A stretch of 64,000 nucleotides of DNA from Bacteroides uniformis. Lineage in GTDB: Bacteria > Bacteroidota > Bacteroidia > Bacteroidales > Bacteroidaceae. The position numbers and the translations under genes were made by a program. The stretch spans positions 2,989,501 to 3,053,500 of the forward strand of contig NZ_CP102263.1 in the NCBI RefSeq assembly GCF_025147485.1, written 5' to 3'. The notes under the pieces are model-generated. The model saw nothing but the letters and a program-made list of their open reading frames with translations, was not told the DNA's origin and did not search any database. Positions 1-7,841 of the stretch are shown here, piece after piece; the stretch's first letter is position 1, and each line of letters begins with the position of its first letter.

Positions 1-408
1 GCCTGGAACCTCGATTTGGCATCCATCGCACGCATGTGGCGGGGCGGCTGCATCATCCGTAGTATTTTCCTGAACGACATAGCTACGGCTTTCGAGGCAA
101 AAGACAAGCCCAAACATCTGCTGTTGGCTCCTTATTTCAAAAATGAAATGCAGCTGTTGCTTTCCGGCTGGAAACATCTGGTGGCACAATCCATGAAAGA
201 GGAACTTCCGGTGCCTGCATTCTCGTCCGCCTTGAATTATTTCTATTCGCTGGTGTCTGCCAAGTTGCCTGCCAATATGATTCAGGCGCAACGTGACTAT
301 TTTGGTGCGCATACCTTTGAAAGGACAGACGAGTTGCGTGGACAGTTTTTCCATGAAAATTGGACGGGACACGGAGGAGATACGAAATCGGGTACGTACA
401 ATGTGTGA
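1..408 (+). CDS. gnd: 6-phosphogluconate dehydrogenase, decarboxylating (C-terminal part)
   Basis: The reading frame is open from the first base, so the gene begins outside the window; only about 135 C-terminal residues are here. It oxidatively decarboxylates 6-phosphogluconate to ribulose 5-phosphate, making NADPH in the cytoplasm. The all-helical C-terminal domain is recognised by RGGCIIRS near the start, then ALNYF and the AQRDYFGAHT segment, where the Arg and His bind the substrate phosphate in this family. It ends 14 bp before zwf, so gnd-zwf-pgl form one oxidative pentose phosphate operon. Confidence 0.95.
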   Translation, partial: AWNLDLASIARMWRGGCIIRSIFLNDIATAFEAKDKPKHLLLAPYFKNEMQLLLSGWKHLVAQSMKEELPVPAFSSALNYFYSLVSAKLPANMIQAQRDYFGAHTFERTDELRGQFFHENWTGHGGDTKSGTYNV

Positions 409-422
409 GAAAGGGGGAGAAG

Positions 423-1922
423 ATGATGAATAAATTAGTGATTGTTATATTCGGCGCTTCGGGTGACTTGACGAAGCGCAAACTGATGCCGGCGCTCTAT
501 ACTTTATATAGTGGCGGGCGGTTGCCGGAAGGATTCTCCATTCTGGGGATAGGACGCACCGAGTATACGGATGCCCGTTACCAAGAATATATAATGAGTG
601 AATTGAGTAAGTTCGTAGCTTCCAAAGAGCAGGTGGAAGATAAAATGAGGGATTTTTGCAGCCATCTGCATTACCAGACATTGGATCCCGCCGAGGTTGA
701 AGGCTATCATCTGCTGGACGGACGTTTACAAGAGTTTACCGGTGAGCAGAAACCGGACAACCTGCTGTTCTATCTGGCTACTCCACCTTCCTTGTACGGT
801 GTCATTCCCTTGCACTTGAAGGCGGCCGGTCTGAACCGTCCTGATACGCGTATCATCGTTGAAAAGCCGTTCGGTTACGATTTGGAGTCAGCCAGAAAGC
901 TGAATAGCATTTATGCTTCCGTTTTCAAGGAGCATCAGATTTACCGCATCGACCATTTTTTGGGTAAGGAAACGGCGCAGAACATTCTCGCCTTCCGTTT
1001 TGCCAACGGAATCTTCGAACCGCTATGGAACCGTAATTATATAGACTATGTGGAGATTACAGCCGTAGAGAATCTGGGTATCGAAGGACGTGGCGGATTC
1101 TATGAAGGTGCCGGAGCCCTGCGCGATATGGTACAAAACCACCTCATACAGCTTGTGGCGCTCACTGCATTGGAACCGCCTGCCGTTTTCAATGCCGATA
1201 ATTTCCGCAACGAGGTGGTGAAGGTCTATGAGTCATTGGCTCCCTTGACAGAGGAGGATTTGGAGGAACACATTGTCCGCGGACAATATACGGCTTCGGG
1301 CTCGAAAGCCGGGTATAGGGAAGAGAAGAACGTGGCACCTGATTCGCGTACCGAAACGTATATTGCCATGAAAATCGGTATTAACAACTGGCGGTGGAAG
1401 GGTGTTCCTTTCTATATCCGTACCGGCAAACAAATGCCGACAAAGGTGACTGAGATTGTTGTACATTTCCGTGAGACGCCCCATCAGATGTTCCGTTGCG
1501 AGGGTGGACATTGTCCCCGCGCGAATAAGCTGATTCTCCGCCTGCAACCCAATGAAGGTATTGTGCTGAAATTCGGCATGAAGACTCCCGGACCCGGATT
1601 TGACGTGAAGCAGGTGATGATGGACTTCAGTTATGACCAGTTGGGCGGGTTGCCTACCGGCGATGCCTATGCCCGTCTGATAGAGGACTGCATACAAGGT
1701 GACCCTACACTCTTTACCCGCAGCGACGCGGTAGAGGCTTCATGGCGCTTTTTCGATCCCGTGTTGCGTTATTGGAAAGAGCATACGGATGCTCCTTTAT
1801 ATGGGTATCCCGTAGGTACGTGGGGACCTTTGGAAAGTGAAGCGATGATGCACGAACATGGTGCTGAGTGGACTAATCCGTGTAAGAATTTGACTAATAC
1901 AGATGAATATTGCGAGTTATGA
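423..1922 (+). CDS. zwf: glucose-6-phosphate 1-dehydrogenase
   Basis: Oxidises glucose 6-phosphate to 6-phosphogluconolactone with NADP, the entry step of the oxidative pentose phosphate pathway. The product is 499 aa, normal for the family. The nucleotide-binding GASGDL motif lies at residues 11-16 and the active-site RIDHFLGKE begins at residue 175. The frame is open further upstream to 360, but ATG 423 follows a purine-rich AGGGGGAG ribosome site and puts the Rossmann motif at the usual distance, so I choose it. Its stop overlaps the start of pgl, suggesting translational coupling. Confidence 0.96.
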   Translation: MMNKLVIVIFGASGDLTKRKLMPALYTLYSGGRLPEGFSILGIGRTEYTDARYQEYIMSELSKFVASKEQVEDKMRDFCSHLHYQTLDPAEVEGYHLLDGRLQEFTGEQKPDNLLFYLATPPSLYGVIPLHLKAAGLNRPDTRIIVEKPFGYDLESARKLNSIYASVFKEHQIYRIDHFLGKETAQNILAFRFANGIFEPLWNRNYIDYVEITAVENLGIEGRGGFYEGAGALRDMVQNHLIQLVALTALEPPAVFNADNFRNEVVKVYESLAPLTEEDLEEHIVRGQYTASGSKAGYREEKNVAPDSRTETYIAMKIGINNWRWKGVPFYIRTGKQMPTKVTEIVVHFRETPHQMFRCEGGHCPRANKLILRLQPNEGIVLKFGMKTPGPGFDVKQVMMDFSYDQLGGLPTGDAYARLIEDCIQGDPTLFTRSDAVEASWRFFDPVLRYWKEHTDAPLYGYPVGTWGPLESEAMMHEHGAEWTNPCKNLTNTDEYCEL

Positions 1923-2635
1923 AAAGTTATGTTTACCATTCGGCTACAGCTACGGCACATGCGTTGATTGAACATTTGATTGCGATGATGGAGCGTGAGC
2001 CGGAAAAGACCTTTTATTTTGCATTCAGTGGGGGAAGTACTCCTTCGCTGATGTTTGACATTTGGGCCAACGAGTACAAGGAGGTGACTCCTTGGATGCG
2101 GATGCGGATTTATTGGGTGGATGAACGGTGTGTGCCGGCAGAGGATTATGAGAGCAATTATGGTACCATGCGCCGTTTGCTGTTGGATGAAGTAGGCATG
2201 CCCGATGAATACGTTTATCCTATTTATGGAGTGAACCGCCCGGAGATTGAAGCAAAGAACTATTCGACGCTGGTTTGCCGCACGGTTCCGCTTTGGGGTG
2301 GCTTCCCGGCCTTCGATGTCGTTTTGCTCGGTGCTGGAGACGACGGGCATACCTCCTCTATCTTTCCGGGGCAGGAATATCTGCTTTCTTCCTTTCATCC
2401 TTATGAGGTGAGTGTCAATCCCTATAATGGGCAGAAACGCATAGCCATGACCGGCTGCCTTTTGTTTGCTGCGAAGAATCTTATTTTCTTTGTTACCGGC
2501 AAGAATAAGGCGGATGTGGTCCGCGATATTCTTGATTCCGGGGATACCGGTCCGGCAGCTTATGTGGCCCACCATGCCGAGCGTGTGGAATTGTTCCTCG
2601 ATGCTCAGGCCAATGGCGGGAAAATGTCTACTTAG
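1919..2635 (+). CDS. pgl: 6-phosphogluconolactonase
   Basis: Hydrolyses 6-phosphogluconolactone, the middle step between Zwf and Gnd. The product is 238 aa. SGGSTP at residues 37-42 and GAGDDGHTSSIFPG are the two signature loops of the NagB/RpiA-like lactonase family. I place the start at the ATG that overlaps the zwf stop (ATGA); a TTG three codons upstream is less likely. The 3' end overlaps the convergent YhiM-like gene by 8 bp, so there is no room for a conventional terminator between them. Confidence 0.94.
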   Translation: MKSYVYHSATATAHALIEHLIAMMEREPEKTFYFAFSGGSTPSLMFDIWANEYKEVTPWMRMRIYWVDERCVPAEDYESNYGTMRRLLLDEVGMPDEYVYPIYGVNRPEIEAKNYSTLVCRTVPLWGGFPAFDVVLLGAGDDGHTSSIFPGQEYLLSSFHPYEVSVNPYNGQKRIAMTGCLLFAAKNLIFFVTGKNKADVVRDILDSGDTGPAAYVAHHAERVELFLDAQANGGKMST

Positions 2636-3671
2636 ATGTACCGCTCTCCAGAATGCTTACGATGGAGAATAATGTAAAGCAGATGCCTCCCAAACCTGCC
2701 AGTACGCGTGCAGGGACAAAATAGGCATTGTGCAGGCTTGCCATCTCAAACAGAAAGGCGGAGAGAAACAGACAAGCCAGGGCCGTGAAGACCGGAATCA
2801 GCGGGATGCGGTTGGCCAGCTTGAAAGTGTTCCGCCAGATGGCGGCAAGTAGTATGACTTTGCTGGAAATGCTGTAGCATACCAGTCCCAGGCCTATCAT
2901 AATATATCCTGTGGAGGAGAGTGCCGGATTGCTGTTGGCCAAGACCAGAAGTCCCCAGAGAATGCTTATGCTGCCCATTATCAAAACAAGGGCCGGCCAT
3001 TGTTTCCGTTCAGACTTTGTATAGTTGTTGCGTATCTGGCGGACGATGGTTGCAACCAGCGCCACCAAGCTGGAACAGATACAAGCAAGTCCTGCCATGA
3101 CATGGCCTGCTACATAATATGCATTGTGCTCGCTGCTTTTTGACAATAGCCAGAAGGCCCATATCCATGCCATTACTGCCATAAGGGTGGCAACTGCTAT
3201 CAGGATATATCCCTGGGAGGAATTGAATGCATCGGCAGGTTGTAGCTGGTCGGTACGTTCCGAGTTGGCGGGAATGAGGGTGAAGCGGGTGGAGGCTGTG
3301 GCTGTGGTAGCTACACAAGCTGTGATGAAACCGACTCCGCAAATCACGTGTCCTGCCACGAAATTGCTTGCCGTGGCAGCTTCGTGCATATAATTCCAAC
3401 CATAGATTACTGTGAGTACGGCTGCCAGGTAACCAATAACCGGAAGTGCGTATCTGGCTATCGGATTGTAGGTATGAATAATTTGTCTAATGATTGTTGC
3501 CGCTGTGGCGAACAAGGCAATGCAAATCATCCCTAAGGAAAATACTACCGGACCGGCCACAAATTTTGCCGAATCCAGTCCTTCGTGGAGCACAAAGGCT
3601 CCGTAGCCGAAACAGAAAAGGGCCATCAACAAGGGTATAGCCCTGAAAAGAATACTGATACCGTAATTCAT
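2628..3671 (-). CDS. yhiM: YhiM-like inner membrane protein (DUF2776)
   Basis: A 347-aa polytopic membrane protein resembling Escherichia coli YhiM along its whole length, as judged from memory of that sequence (shared FVAGHV, TAATIIRQ and LANRIP segments). YhiM has been linked to survival at low pH; the biochemical activity is unknown. The protein is built of about five internal repeats of roughly 65 residues, each centred on a (F/Y)VAGHV-type turn followed by a helix and a basic loop. It stands alone, convergent with the pentose phosphate operon, and I see no consensus promoter upstream. Confidence 0.85.
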   Translation of the reverse strand: MNYGISILFRAIPLLMALFCFGYGAFVLHEGLDSAKFVAGPVVFSLGMICIALFATAATIIRQIIHTYNPIARYALPVIGYLAAVLTVIYGWNYMHEAATASNFVAGHVICGVGFITACVATTATASTRFTLIPANSERTDQLQPADAFNSSQGYILIAVATLMAVMAWIWAFWLLSKSSEHNAYYVAGHVMAGLACICSSLVALVATIVRQIRNNYTKSERKQWPALVLIMGSISILWGLLVLANSNPALSSTGYIMIGLGLVCYSISSKVILLAAIWRNTFKLANRIPLIPVFTALACLFLSAFLFEMASLHNAYFVPARVLAGLGGICFTLFSIVSILESGTSK

Positions 3672-3770
3672 AACAGTTGTTTTTAGAGTTTCCCCTTCAA
3701 ACAGCGTTTCTGTGGCTTTGTTCCTCCTTTTAAGATTTATTTGTGATGAGAAGTGTTTCCCTGTCCGTAT

Positions 3771-4415
3771 TTAGGGAGCCAGCCTCTCCTTTTTCCAGCT
3801 GCCATCCGCTTGTTGGGAATAGAGGAAACGGTCGTGTAGCCTGCTTTCCCGTCCTTGCCAGAATTCAAAACGGAAAGGGGTGACGGCAAAACCTCCCCAG
3901 TTGTCGGGACGTTTGATACTTTGCCCTATCCATGTTGCCGCTTCGCGGACGAACGCGCGCATTATCTCCATACGGCTGCCGATGACGTGACTTTGGGGTG
4001 AAATCCTCGCCCCGATTTTACTTTTGTAAGGCCTGCTTGCAAAATAGGCGTCAGAATCGGCAGGAGCGCATCTTTCAGCTTTTCCTTCAATGTGTATTTG
4101 CCTTTCCAGTTTGTGCCATACGAAAGATAAGGATATATACGGATTTGCAGTCAGTTGCCGGCCTTTTCTGCTTTCGTAGTTGGTGAAGAAGATGAAACGG
4201 CCATTTTCCACCCCTTTCAGCAACACTGTGCGTGTAGAAGGATGCCCGTCTGTCGAGACTGTAGCTACCGTCATGGCGGTGGGCTCGTACTCATCACTAT
4301 GGATAGCATCGTTCAGCCAATGGTCGAATTGCTCAAAGGGATTGTCGTTGAGGTTACCCGGTGTCAGCCTGCCTTTCTTATATTCTCTTCTGATGTCAAA
4401 GAGTTGTGATTTCAT
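3771..4415 (-). CDS. pdxH: pyridoxamine 5'-phosphate oxidase
   Basis: FMN enzyme that oxidises pyridoxine/pyridoxamine 5'-phosphate to pyridoxal 5'-phosphate in vitamin B6 metabolism. The product is 214 aa, typical length. Family segments visible are DPxEQF-like NPFEQFDHWL near residue 25, AMTVATVSTDGHPSTRTVLLKG, FFTNYESRKGRQL, the ASRPYKSKIGA substrate loop, and the C-terminal W..R.SRLHDR motif whose Arg and His contact PLP. It is separated from the upstream TonB-like gene by a 126-bp inverted repeat. Confidence 0.96.
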   Translation of the reverse strand: MKSQLFDIRREYKKGRLTPGNLNDNPFEQFDHWLNDAIHSDEYEPTAMTVATVSTDGHPSTRTVLLKGVENGRFIFFTNYESRKGRQLTANPYISLSFVWHKLERQIHIEGKAERCAPADSDAYFASRPYKSKIGARISPQSHVIGSRMEIMRAFVREAATWIGQSIKRPDNWGGFAVTPFRFEFWQGRESRLHDRFLYSQQADGSWKKERLAP

Positions 4416-4548
4416 TATCGTGTGGTTTTATCAGGAGTGATATATTGTTTTTCTATGTAACAGTCTGAGAGGGCTGAATGTTTTTGTTTTTCTGCGGAAA
4501 GAAAAATATGGAAGAAGGAAATGGCTGTGTTGATACTTAAAAAAATGG

Positions 4549-4674
4549 GGGTGTGTCAAAATTCACCACAGATTACACGGATTAACACAGAATGAGCTTA
4601 ATCTACTGATAGTCAAAGATACTTATCTGTGCAAATCTGTGTAATCTGTGGTGAATACCAGTTTCGACACACCC
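4549..4674. repeat. Nested inverted repeat of the 'cacagattaca' type, copy 1
   Basis: Outer arms GGGTGTGTC (4549-4557) and GACACACCC (4666-4674) enclose inner arms ATTCACCACAGATTACAC (4561-4578) and GTGTAATCTGTGGTGAAT (4640-4657). It is a long stem in either transcript. Related elements lie at 38418-38493 and 39446-39512. It sits between the TonB-like gene (ending 4732) and pdxH (starting 4415), both on the minus strand. Confidence 0.85.
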
Positions 4675-4731
4675 TCGGATATTGGAGATTACCTTATGAA
4701 GACAAGTGGAAAGTGGACACTGGCATGTCTG

Positions 4732-5418
4732 CTATTGTAATTTAAACATTACGGGAACTGTGAATTTACAACGGACCGGTTTGCCTCGTTGCTCACCGGG
4801 TTTCCATTTGGGCATGGTGGAAATCACACGGATAGCTTCTTTGTCCAGATAGGGATCTACGCCTCTTACTACTTTTACATCTACGATGCTGCCGTCTTTG
4901 TTGACAACGAATTGTACTATTACGCGCCCCTGGGTTCCGGTCTCTTGTGCAATAGTCGGGTATTTTATACTCTTACCCAGATATTGCATCAGACTCATGC
5001 CATTATAAGAAAACTCGGGATTCTTCTCTACAACTTCAAAAATCTCATCCTCTACCGGAATCTCTTCATCTACGGTTGGAGATATGGGTTTGATGATTAC
5101 AGCTTCACCGATTTCTTCGGAAGAGGCAATGGCTGTTTCTTTCACATTGTCATTATCATCCACAATTGTCAATACCTCGGCAATTGCAGGAGCTTGAGGG
5201 GGTGGCGGAGCTACTAATTCGGGTTGCTCCGTGATAGGAATTTCAATTTCCTGCTCAAATACGTTCTCGGTAATAGCACCGCTCATGTCAATCCTAACAT
5301 CACGCTTCGACCATTCAAATGCAACGAACATGAAGACCAGCACAATTACATAACCTACAAGTAGCCAACTTGACTTCTTGTTTTCCAGGCTTGCTTTGGA
5401 TGTTTTCTTGATTTCCAT
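4732..5418 (-). CDS. TonB family energy-transducing protein
   Basis: A 228-aa inner-membrane protein with one N-terminal membrane segment (about residues 17-35), a Pro/acid-rich periplasmic stretch (PPPPQAPAI near residue 71, then glutamate/valine-rich) and a TonB C-terminal domain (about 145-228) with YPTIAQETGTQGRVIVQF and the P.W.PG motif. TonB proteins couple the proton motive force to outer-membrane receptors, of which this window encodes several. No ExbBD genes are adjacent, so it would have to use a complex encoded elsewhere. It could alternatively be a TonB-domain protein not dedicated to transport. Confidence 0.88.
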   Translation of the reverse strand: MEIKKTSKASLENKKSSWLLVGYVIVLVFMFVAFEWSKRDVRIDMSGAITENVFEQEIEIPITEQPELVAPPPPQAPAIAEVLTIVDDNDNVKETAIASSEEIGEAVIIKPISPTVDEEIPVEDEIFEVVEKNPEFSYNGMSLMQYLGKSIKYPTIAQETGTQGRVIVQFVVNKDGSIVDVKVVRGVDPYLDKEAIRVISTMPKWKPGEQRGKPVRCKFTVPVMFKLQ

Positions 5419-5629
5419 AATTTACAAGATTATTACCGTATAATGGTTGTCGCGAAACTAACATTATACAGATGTGATTAGTAAAATCATAAAACATGCG
5501 TGCCCACTTGTTTCTGTATTAAAGATAAGAAAATGAATGTTATGTTGGTGTTTGATATGTAGTTATATATAGTTTTTTAAATTTGCTTTGATAATTTTTC
5601 TGCTTGTGGATTAAATAGTGTTGATATGT

Positions 5630-5736
5630 AAAAAGCACTTCCAACGTTCGCTTACGGAGGAAGTGCTTCACACAAAAACTAAACTAGACTTAACTAAACT
5701 ATTCTATTGGGGGAGTTTCACAACTCCTATCTGTTC
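5630..5736 (-). ncRNA. Candidate small RNA, about 105 nt
   Basis: On the minus strand a consensus promoter (5741-5772) is followed by a 5' hairpin GGAGTT-GTGA-AACTCC with a GNRA tetraloop (5712-5727), an A/U-rich single-stranded centre with repeated TTTAGTT/CTAGTTTAG, and a terminator hairpin with 10-bp arms AAGCACTTCC/GGAAGTGCTT (5633-5668) followed by a run of T. It contains no convincing ORF. It lies between the LytTR regulator and the TonB-like gene. It may be an independent sRNA, or the attenuated leader of the TonB-like gene 210 bp further on. I cannot assign it to a named family. Confidence 0.65.
5633..5668 (-). terminator. Intrinsic terminator of the small RNA
   Basis: Arms 5633-5642 and 5659-5668 are perfectly complementary over 10 bp with an inner CGT/ACG pair; on the minus strand they are followed by TTTTT. 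It would also stop read-through from the LytTR operon. Confidence 0.8.
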
Positions 5737-5740
5737 GGTG

Positions 5741-5772
5741 CAAAGATAAAAAAACATATTTTAATATGCAAA
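5741..5772 (-). promoter_or_regulatory. Bacteroides-type promoter of the small RNA
   Basis: On the minus strand, TTTG (5769-5772), a 20-nt spacer and TATCTTTG (5741-5748), which is the exact -33/-7 consensus. The predicted start is near 5736. Confidence 0.8.
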
Positions 5773-5830
5773 AAGATTCTATAATAAATCGACGGTTTTT
5801 CCGATTTTATCGACGGATTGGTCGATTTTT

Positions 5831-6532
5831 TTAGCTTCTTTGGTCTAAAAATTCTTGAAAAGCCAGTTTATAGCTGTCGCTTATCGGGATGTAGTTCTTT
5901 CCGAACACGATGCGACCACGGTCTATAATACGTATTTTATTCTTCTGAACAATGTAGGAACGGTGGACGCGCATGAAACGCGAGGCAGGCAGAAGTTCCT
6001 CCATTGCCTTCATGCTCATGAGAGACAGGATAGGCTTGGGAGAATCCTCCTCGTAGATTTTGAGATAGTCTTTCAGCCCCTCTATGTACAGAATTTTACT
6101 CAATTCGATTTGCACCAGCTTATACTCGCTTTTTACGAAGATGCTCTGAATCTCTTCCTTGGGCTGTTGCAGCAATTCAAACCATTGCACAGCCTTGTTG
6201 GCAGCCTGCAGAAAGTCGACGTAGGAGATGGGTTTCAGCAGGTAGTCCAGCGCATTGACTTTGTAGCCGTCTATGGCATACTGGTCGAAGGCGGTGGTAA
6301 AGACAATGCGGGTGCCGGAATCGACCATCTTCGAAAATTCCAGTCCGTTCAGTTCGGGCATCTGGATGTCGAGGAAAAGCAGGTCGATGTGCTTCTCGGG
6401 CAACTCCTTGATGGCTTGTACGGCACTGGAGTATTTACCGACCAACTCCAGAAACGGGGTCTTGTTGACGTAGCTTTCCAGCAACCCCAGGGCGAGGGGC
6501 TCGTCGTCTACAATGGCGCACTTCAGATTCAT
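5831..6532 (-). CDS. LytTR-family response regulator
   Basis: A 233-aa two-domain regulator: receiver domain (residues 1-120) with the acidic pair D9-D10, phospho-acceptor D55 in LLFLDIQMP and K100 in DYLLKP, then a LytTR DNA-binding domain (about 130-230) with the VHRSYIV motif. It overlaps the upstream histidine kinase gene by 4 bp (ATGA), so the two are translationally coupled and almost certainly cognate. The efflux operon directly upstream is the obvious candidate target, but the sequence does not prove this. Confidence 0.94.
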   Translation of the reverse strand: MNLKCAIVDDEPLALGLLESYVNKTPFLELVGKYSSAVQAIKELPEKHIDLLFLDIQMPELNGLEFSKMVDSGTRIVFTTAFDQYAIDGYKVNALDYLLKPISYVDFLQAANKAVQWFELLQQPKEEIQSIFVKSEYKLVQIELSKILYIEGLKDYLKIYEEDSPKPILSLMSMKAMEELLPASRFMRVHRSYIVQKNKIRIIDRGRIVFGKNYIPISDSYKLAFQEFLDQRS

Positions 6533-7596
6533 ATCTTTATAATTAAAATAGATTTATACTCTTTCATGTCCTCACTCACTCCTTGCTGCCAGTCGTAATG
6601 GCCGGGATAGGTCAGCTCCAGACGCTTGCGCACTTGTTCCAACCCGATGCCGCTTCCACTCTTGTCTGCCACGCTTTTGGGATGATAGCTGTTGGTTATT
6701 TCGCAATGTATCTCTCCGGGGCTTTCACTGAAGTGGATACGGATAAAGCTGGGCTCGGTGGGGGAGATGCCATGCTTGAAGGCATTCTCTATGAGGGAAA
6801 TAAAGATGAGCGGAGCTATTTCCGTACGGCTGTCCGGTCGGACGTCTATCTTTGTTTCCACACGGACGTTGGCGGAGAGACGGATGCGCATCAGTTCGAT
6901 GTAGTTGCGGATGAAGTCCATCTCCTTGTCCAGGGTGACGAAGTTCTGCTGATTGTCATACAGCACATGGCGCAGCAGTCGGCTCAGTTCCTGCACGGCA
7001 GTCTGTGCCTTGTCGGCATCGAAGGCGATGAGGGCGTAGATGTTATTCAGCGTATTGAGCAGGAAGTGCGGGTTGAGCTGGTTGCGCAGGTTCTTCAACT
7101 CGGCTTCCGTGCGGCTTTTCTCGGCTTCGCGGCGGGCGGCGTCCATCTGCGCCCAGCGGCGGCTCAGCTTGATGGCAGCGCTGAGGCCGGCGGTGAGAAT
7201 CATGGTCGAGACGTCGCGCAAGATGAATATCCATTTGGGAGGCCCCATGTGCTGACCGTCATCATCGCCGCGCATATGGTTTTGGAATGTGTATTCTTGC
7301 CAAAGGTGGGCGCCGGTGGTAATGCAGATGATGAGCAGTGTGTTCAGCAGGAGATACTGCCGGATGCGTCCCTCGAACAAGTAGCGGGGAATGAGGAAGC
7401 AGTAGTTGATGTAGAATACAAGGAAGAATGAGAGGGTACTGCTGCTACCGTGGCGCAGATAGTCCGCAAGGCTGATATTGAAGCCGCTGCGTGTCATCAT
7501 CAGAAAGGGGAAACCGATGACGATACCCCAGACAATGATGTGTATCAGGGTTTCGATGCCGCGGCGGCGTGGGTTAGGGAGCTGTTGTTTCATCAT
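6529..7596 (-). CDS. LytS/YehU-type sensor histidine kinase
   Basis: A 355-aa membrane kinase with about four N-terminal helices (residues 16-145), a short coiled region rich in E/A/R (150-172), and a His_kinase domain whose phospho-accepting H177 lies in NPHFLLNTLNN. The ATPase part has ENAFKHGI and GSGIGL motifs. No extracytoplasmic sensing domain of size is visible, so it probably senses within or near the membrane. The start (ATGATG) lies only 4 nt after a -7 element, which suggests a leaderless mRNA. Confidence 0.93.
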   Translation of the reverse strand: MMKQQLPNPRRRGIETLIHIIVWGIVIGFPFLMMTRSGFNISLADYLRHGSSSTLSFFLVFYINYCFLIPRYLFEGRIRQYLLLNTLLIICITTGAHLWQEYTFQNHMRGDDDGQHMGPPKWIFILRDVSTMILTAGLSAAIKLSRRWAQMDAARREAEKSRTEAELKNLRNQLNPHFLLNTLNNIYALIAFDADKAQTAVQELSRLLRHVLYDNQQNFVTLDKEMDFIRNYIELMRIRLSANVRVETKIDVRPDSRTEIAPLIFISLIENAFKHGISPTEPSFIRIHFSESPGEIHCEITNSYHPKSVADKSGSGIGLEQVRKRLELTYPGHYDWQQGVSEDMKEYKSILIIKI

Positions 7597-7600
7597 GATA

Positions 7601-7632
7601 CAAAGATACGGATTTTAGGTGGATATTGGAAA
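7601..7632 (-). promoter_or_regulatory. Promoter of the two-component operon, apparently leaderless
   Basis: On the minus strand TTTC (7629-7632), a 20-nt spacer, and TATCTTTG (7601-7608), then TATC and ATG. Transcription would start at or next to the A of the start codon. Confidence 0.55.
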
Positions 7633-7653
7633 TATCCGCTGCCTGCGAAGCAA

Positions 7654-7737
7654 ATCTCTGTTCGCAGGTTGCGGATAAGCGTTTCCAGGTTGCGGATATG
7701 TATCCCAAGCTTGCGGATGTCTATCCCAAGGCTTGGG
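7654..7737. repeat. Four tandem 21-bp repeats upstream of the two-component operon
   Basis: Copies begin at 7654, 7675, 7696 and 7717; the first two share AGGTTGCGG at the same place and the last two share TATCCCAAG. The spacing is exactly 21 bp, two helical turns, so bound proteins would line up on one DNA face. A weaker pair of CTTTTTTCC units follows at 7764-7795. A hairpin with arms CCTGCGAA/TTCGCAGG overlaps the left edge. The 12-mer AGGTTGCGGATA recurs at 44825. Confidence 0.8.
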
Positions 7738-7771
7738 ATAGAGATTGTTCTTAGTTTCGCATAACTTTTTT

Positions 7772-7833
7772 CCCTATTGCCGGAAACTTTTTTCCTAATA
7801 CTTAAGAACTATTTGGCTAACTTCCGGCAAGGG
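7772..7833. other. Inverted repeat downstream of the MacB-type permease gene
   Basis: Arms CCCTATTGCCGGAA (7772-7785) and TTCCGGCAAGGG (7822-7833) pair over 12 bp with one bulge. It follows the permease stop on the minus strand but lacks a run of U on its 3' side, so it is a possible processing or stability element rather than a clear terminator. Confidence 0.5.
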
Positions 7834-7841
7834 AGAAAAGG

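Noticed and set aside
360..422. Longer N-terminus for Zwf beginning at 360
   Set aside because: The extension overlaps gnd by 49 bp and is not typical of the family; ATG 423 has a good ribosome site.
7654..7737. CRISPR-like array of short repeats
   Set aside because: Units are directly adjacent with no spacers, the period is only 21 bp and no cas genes are present.
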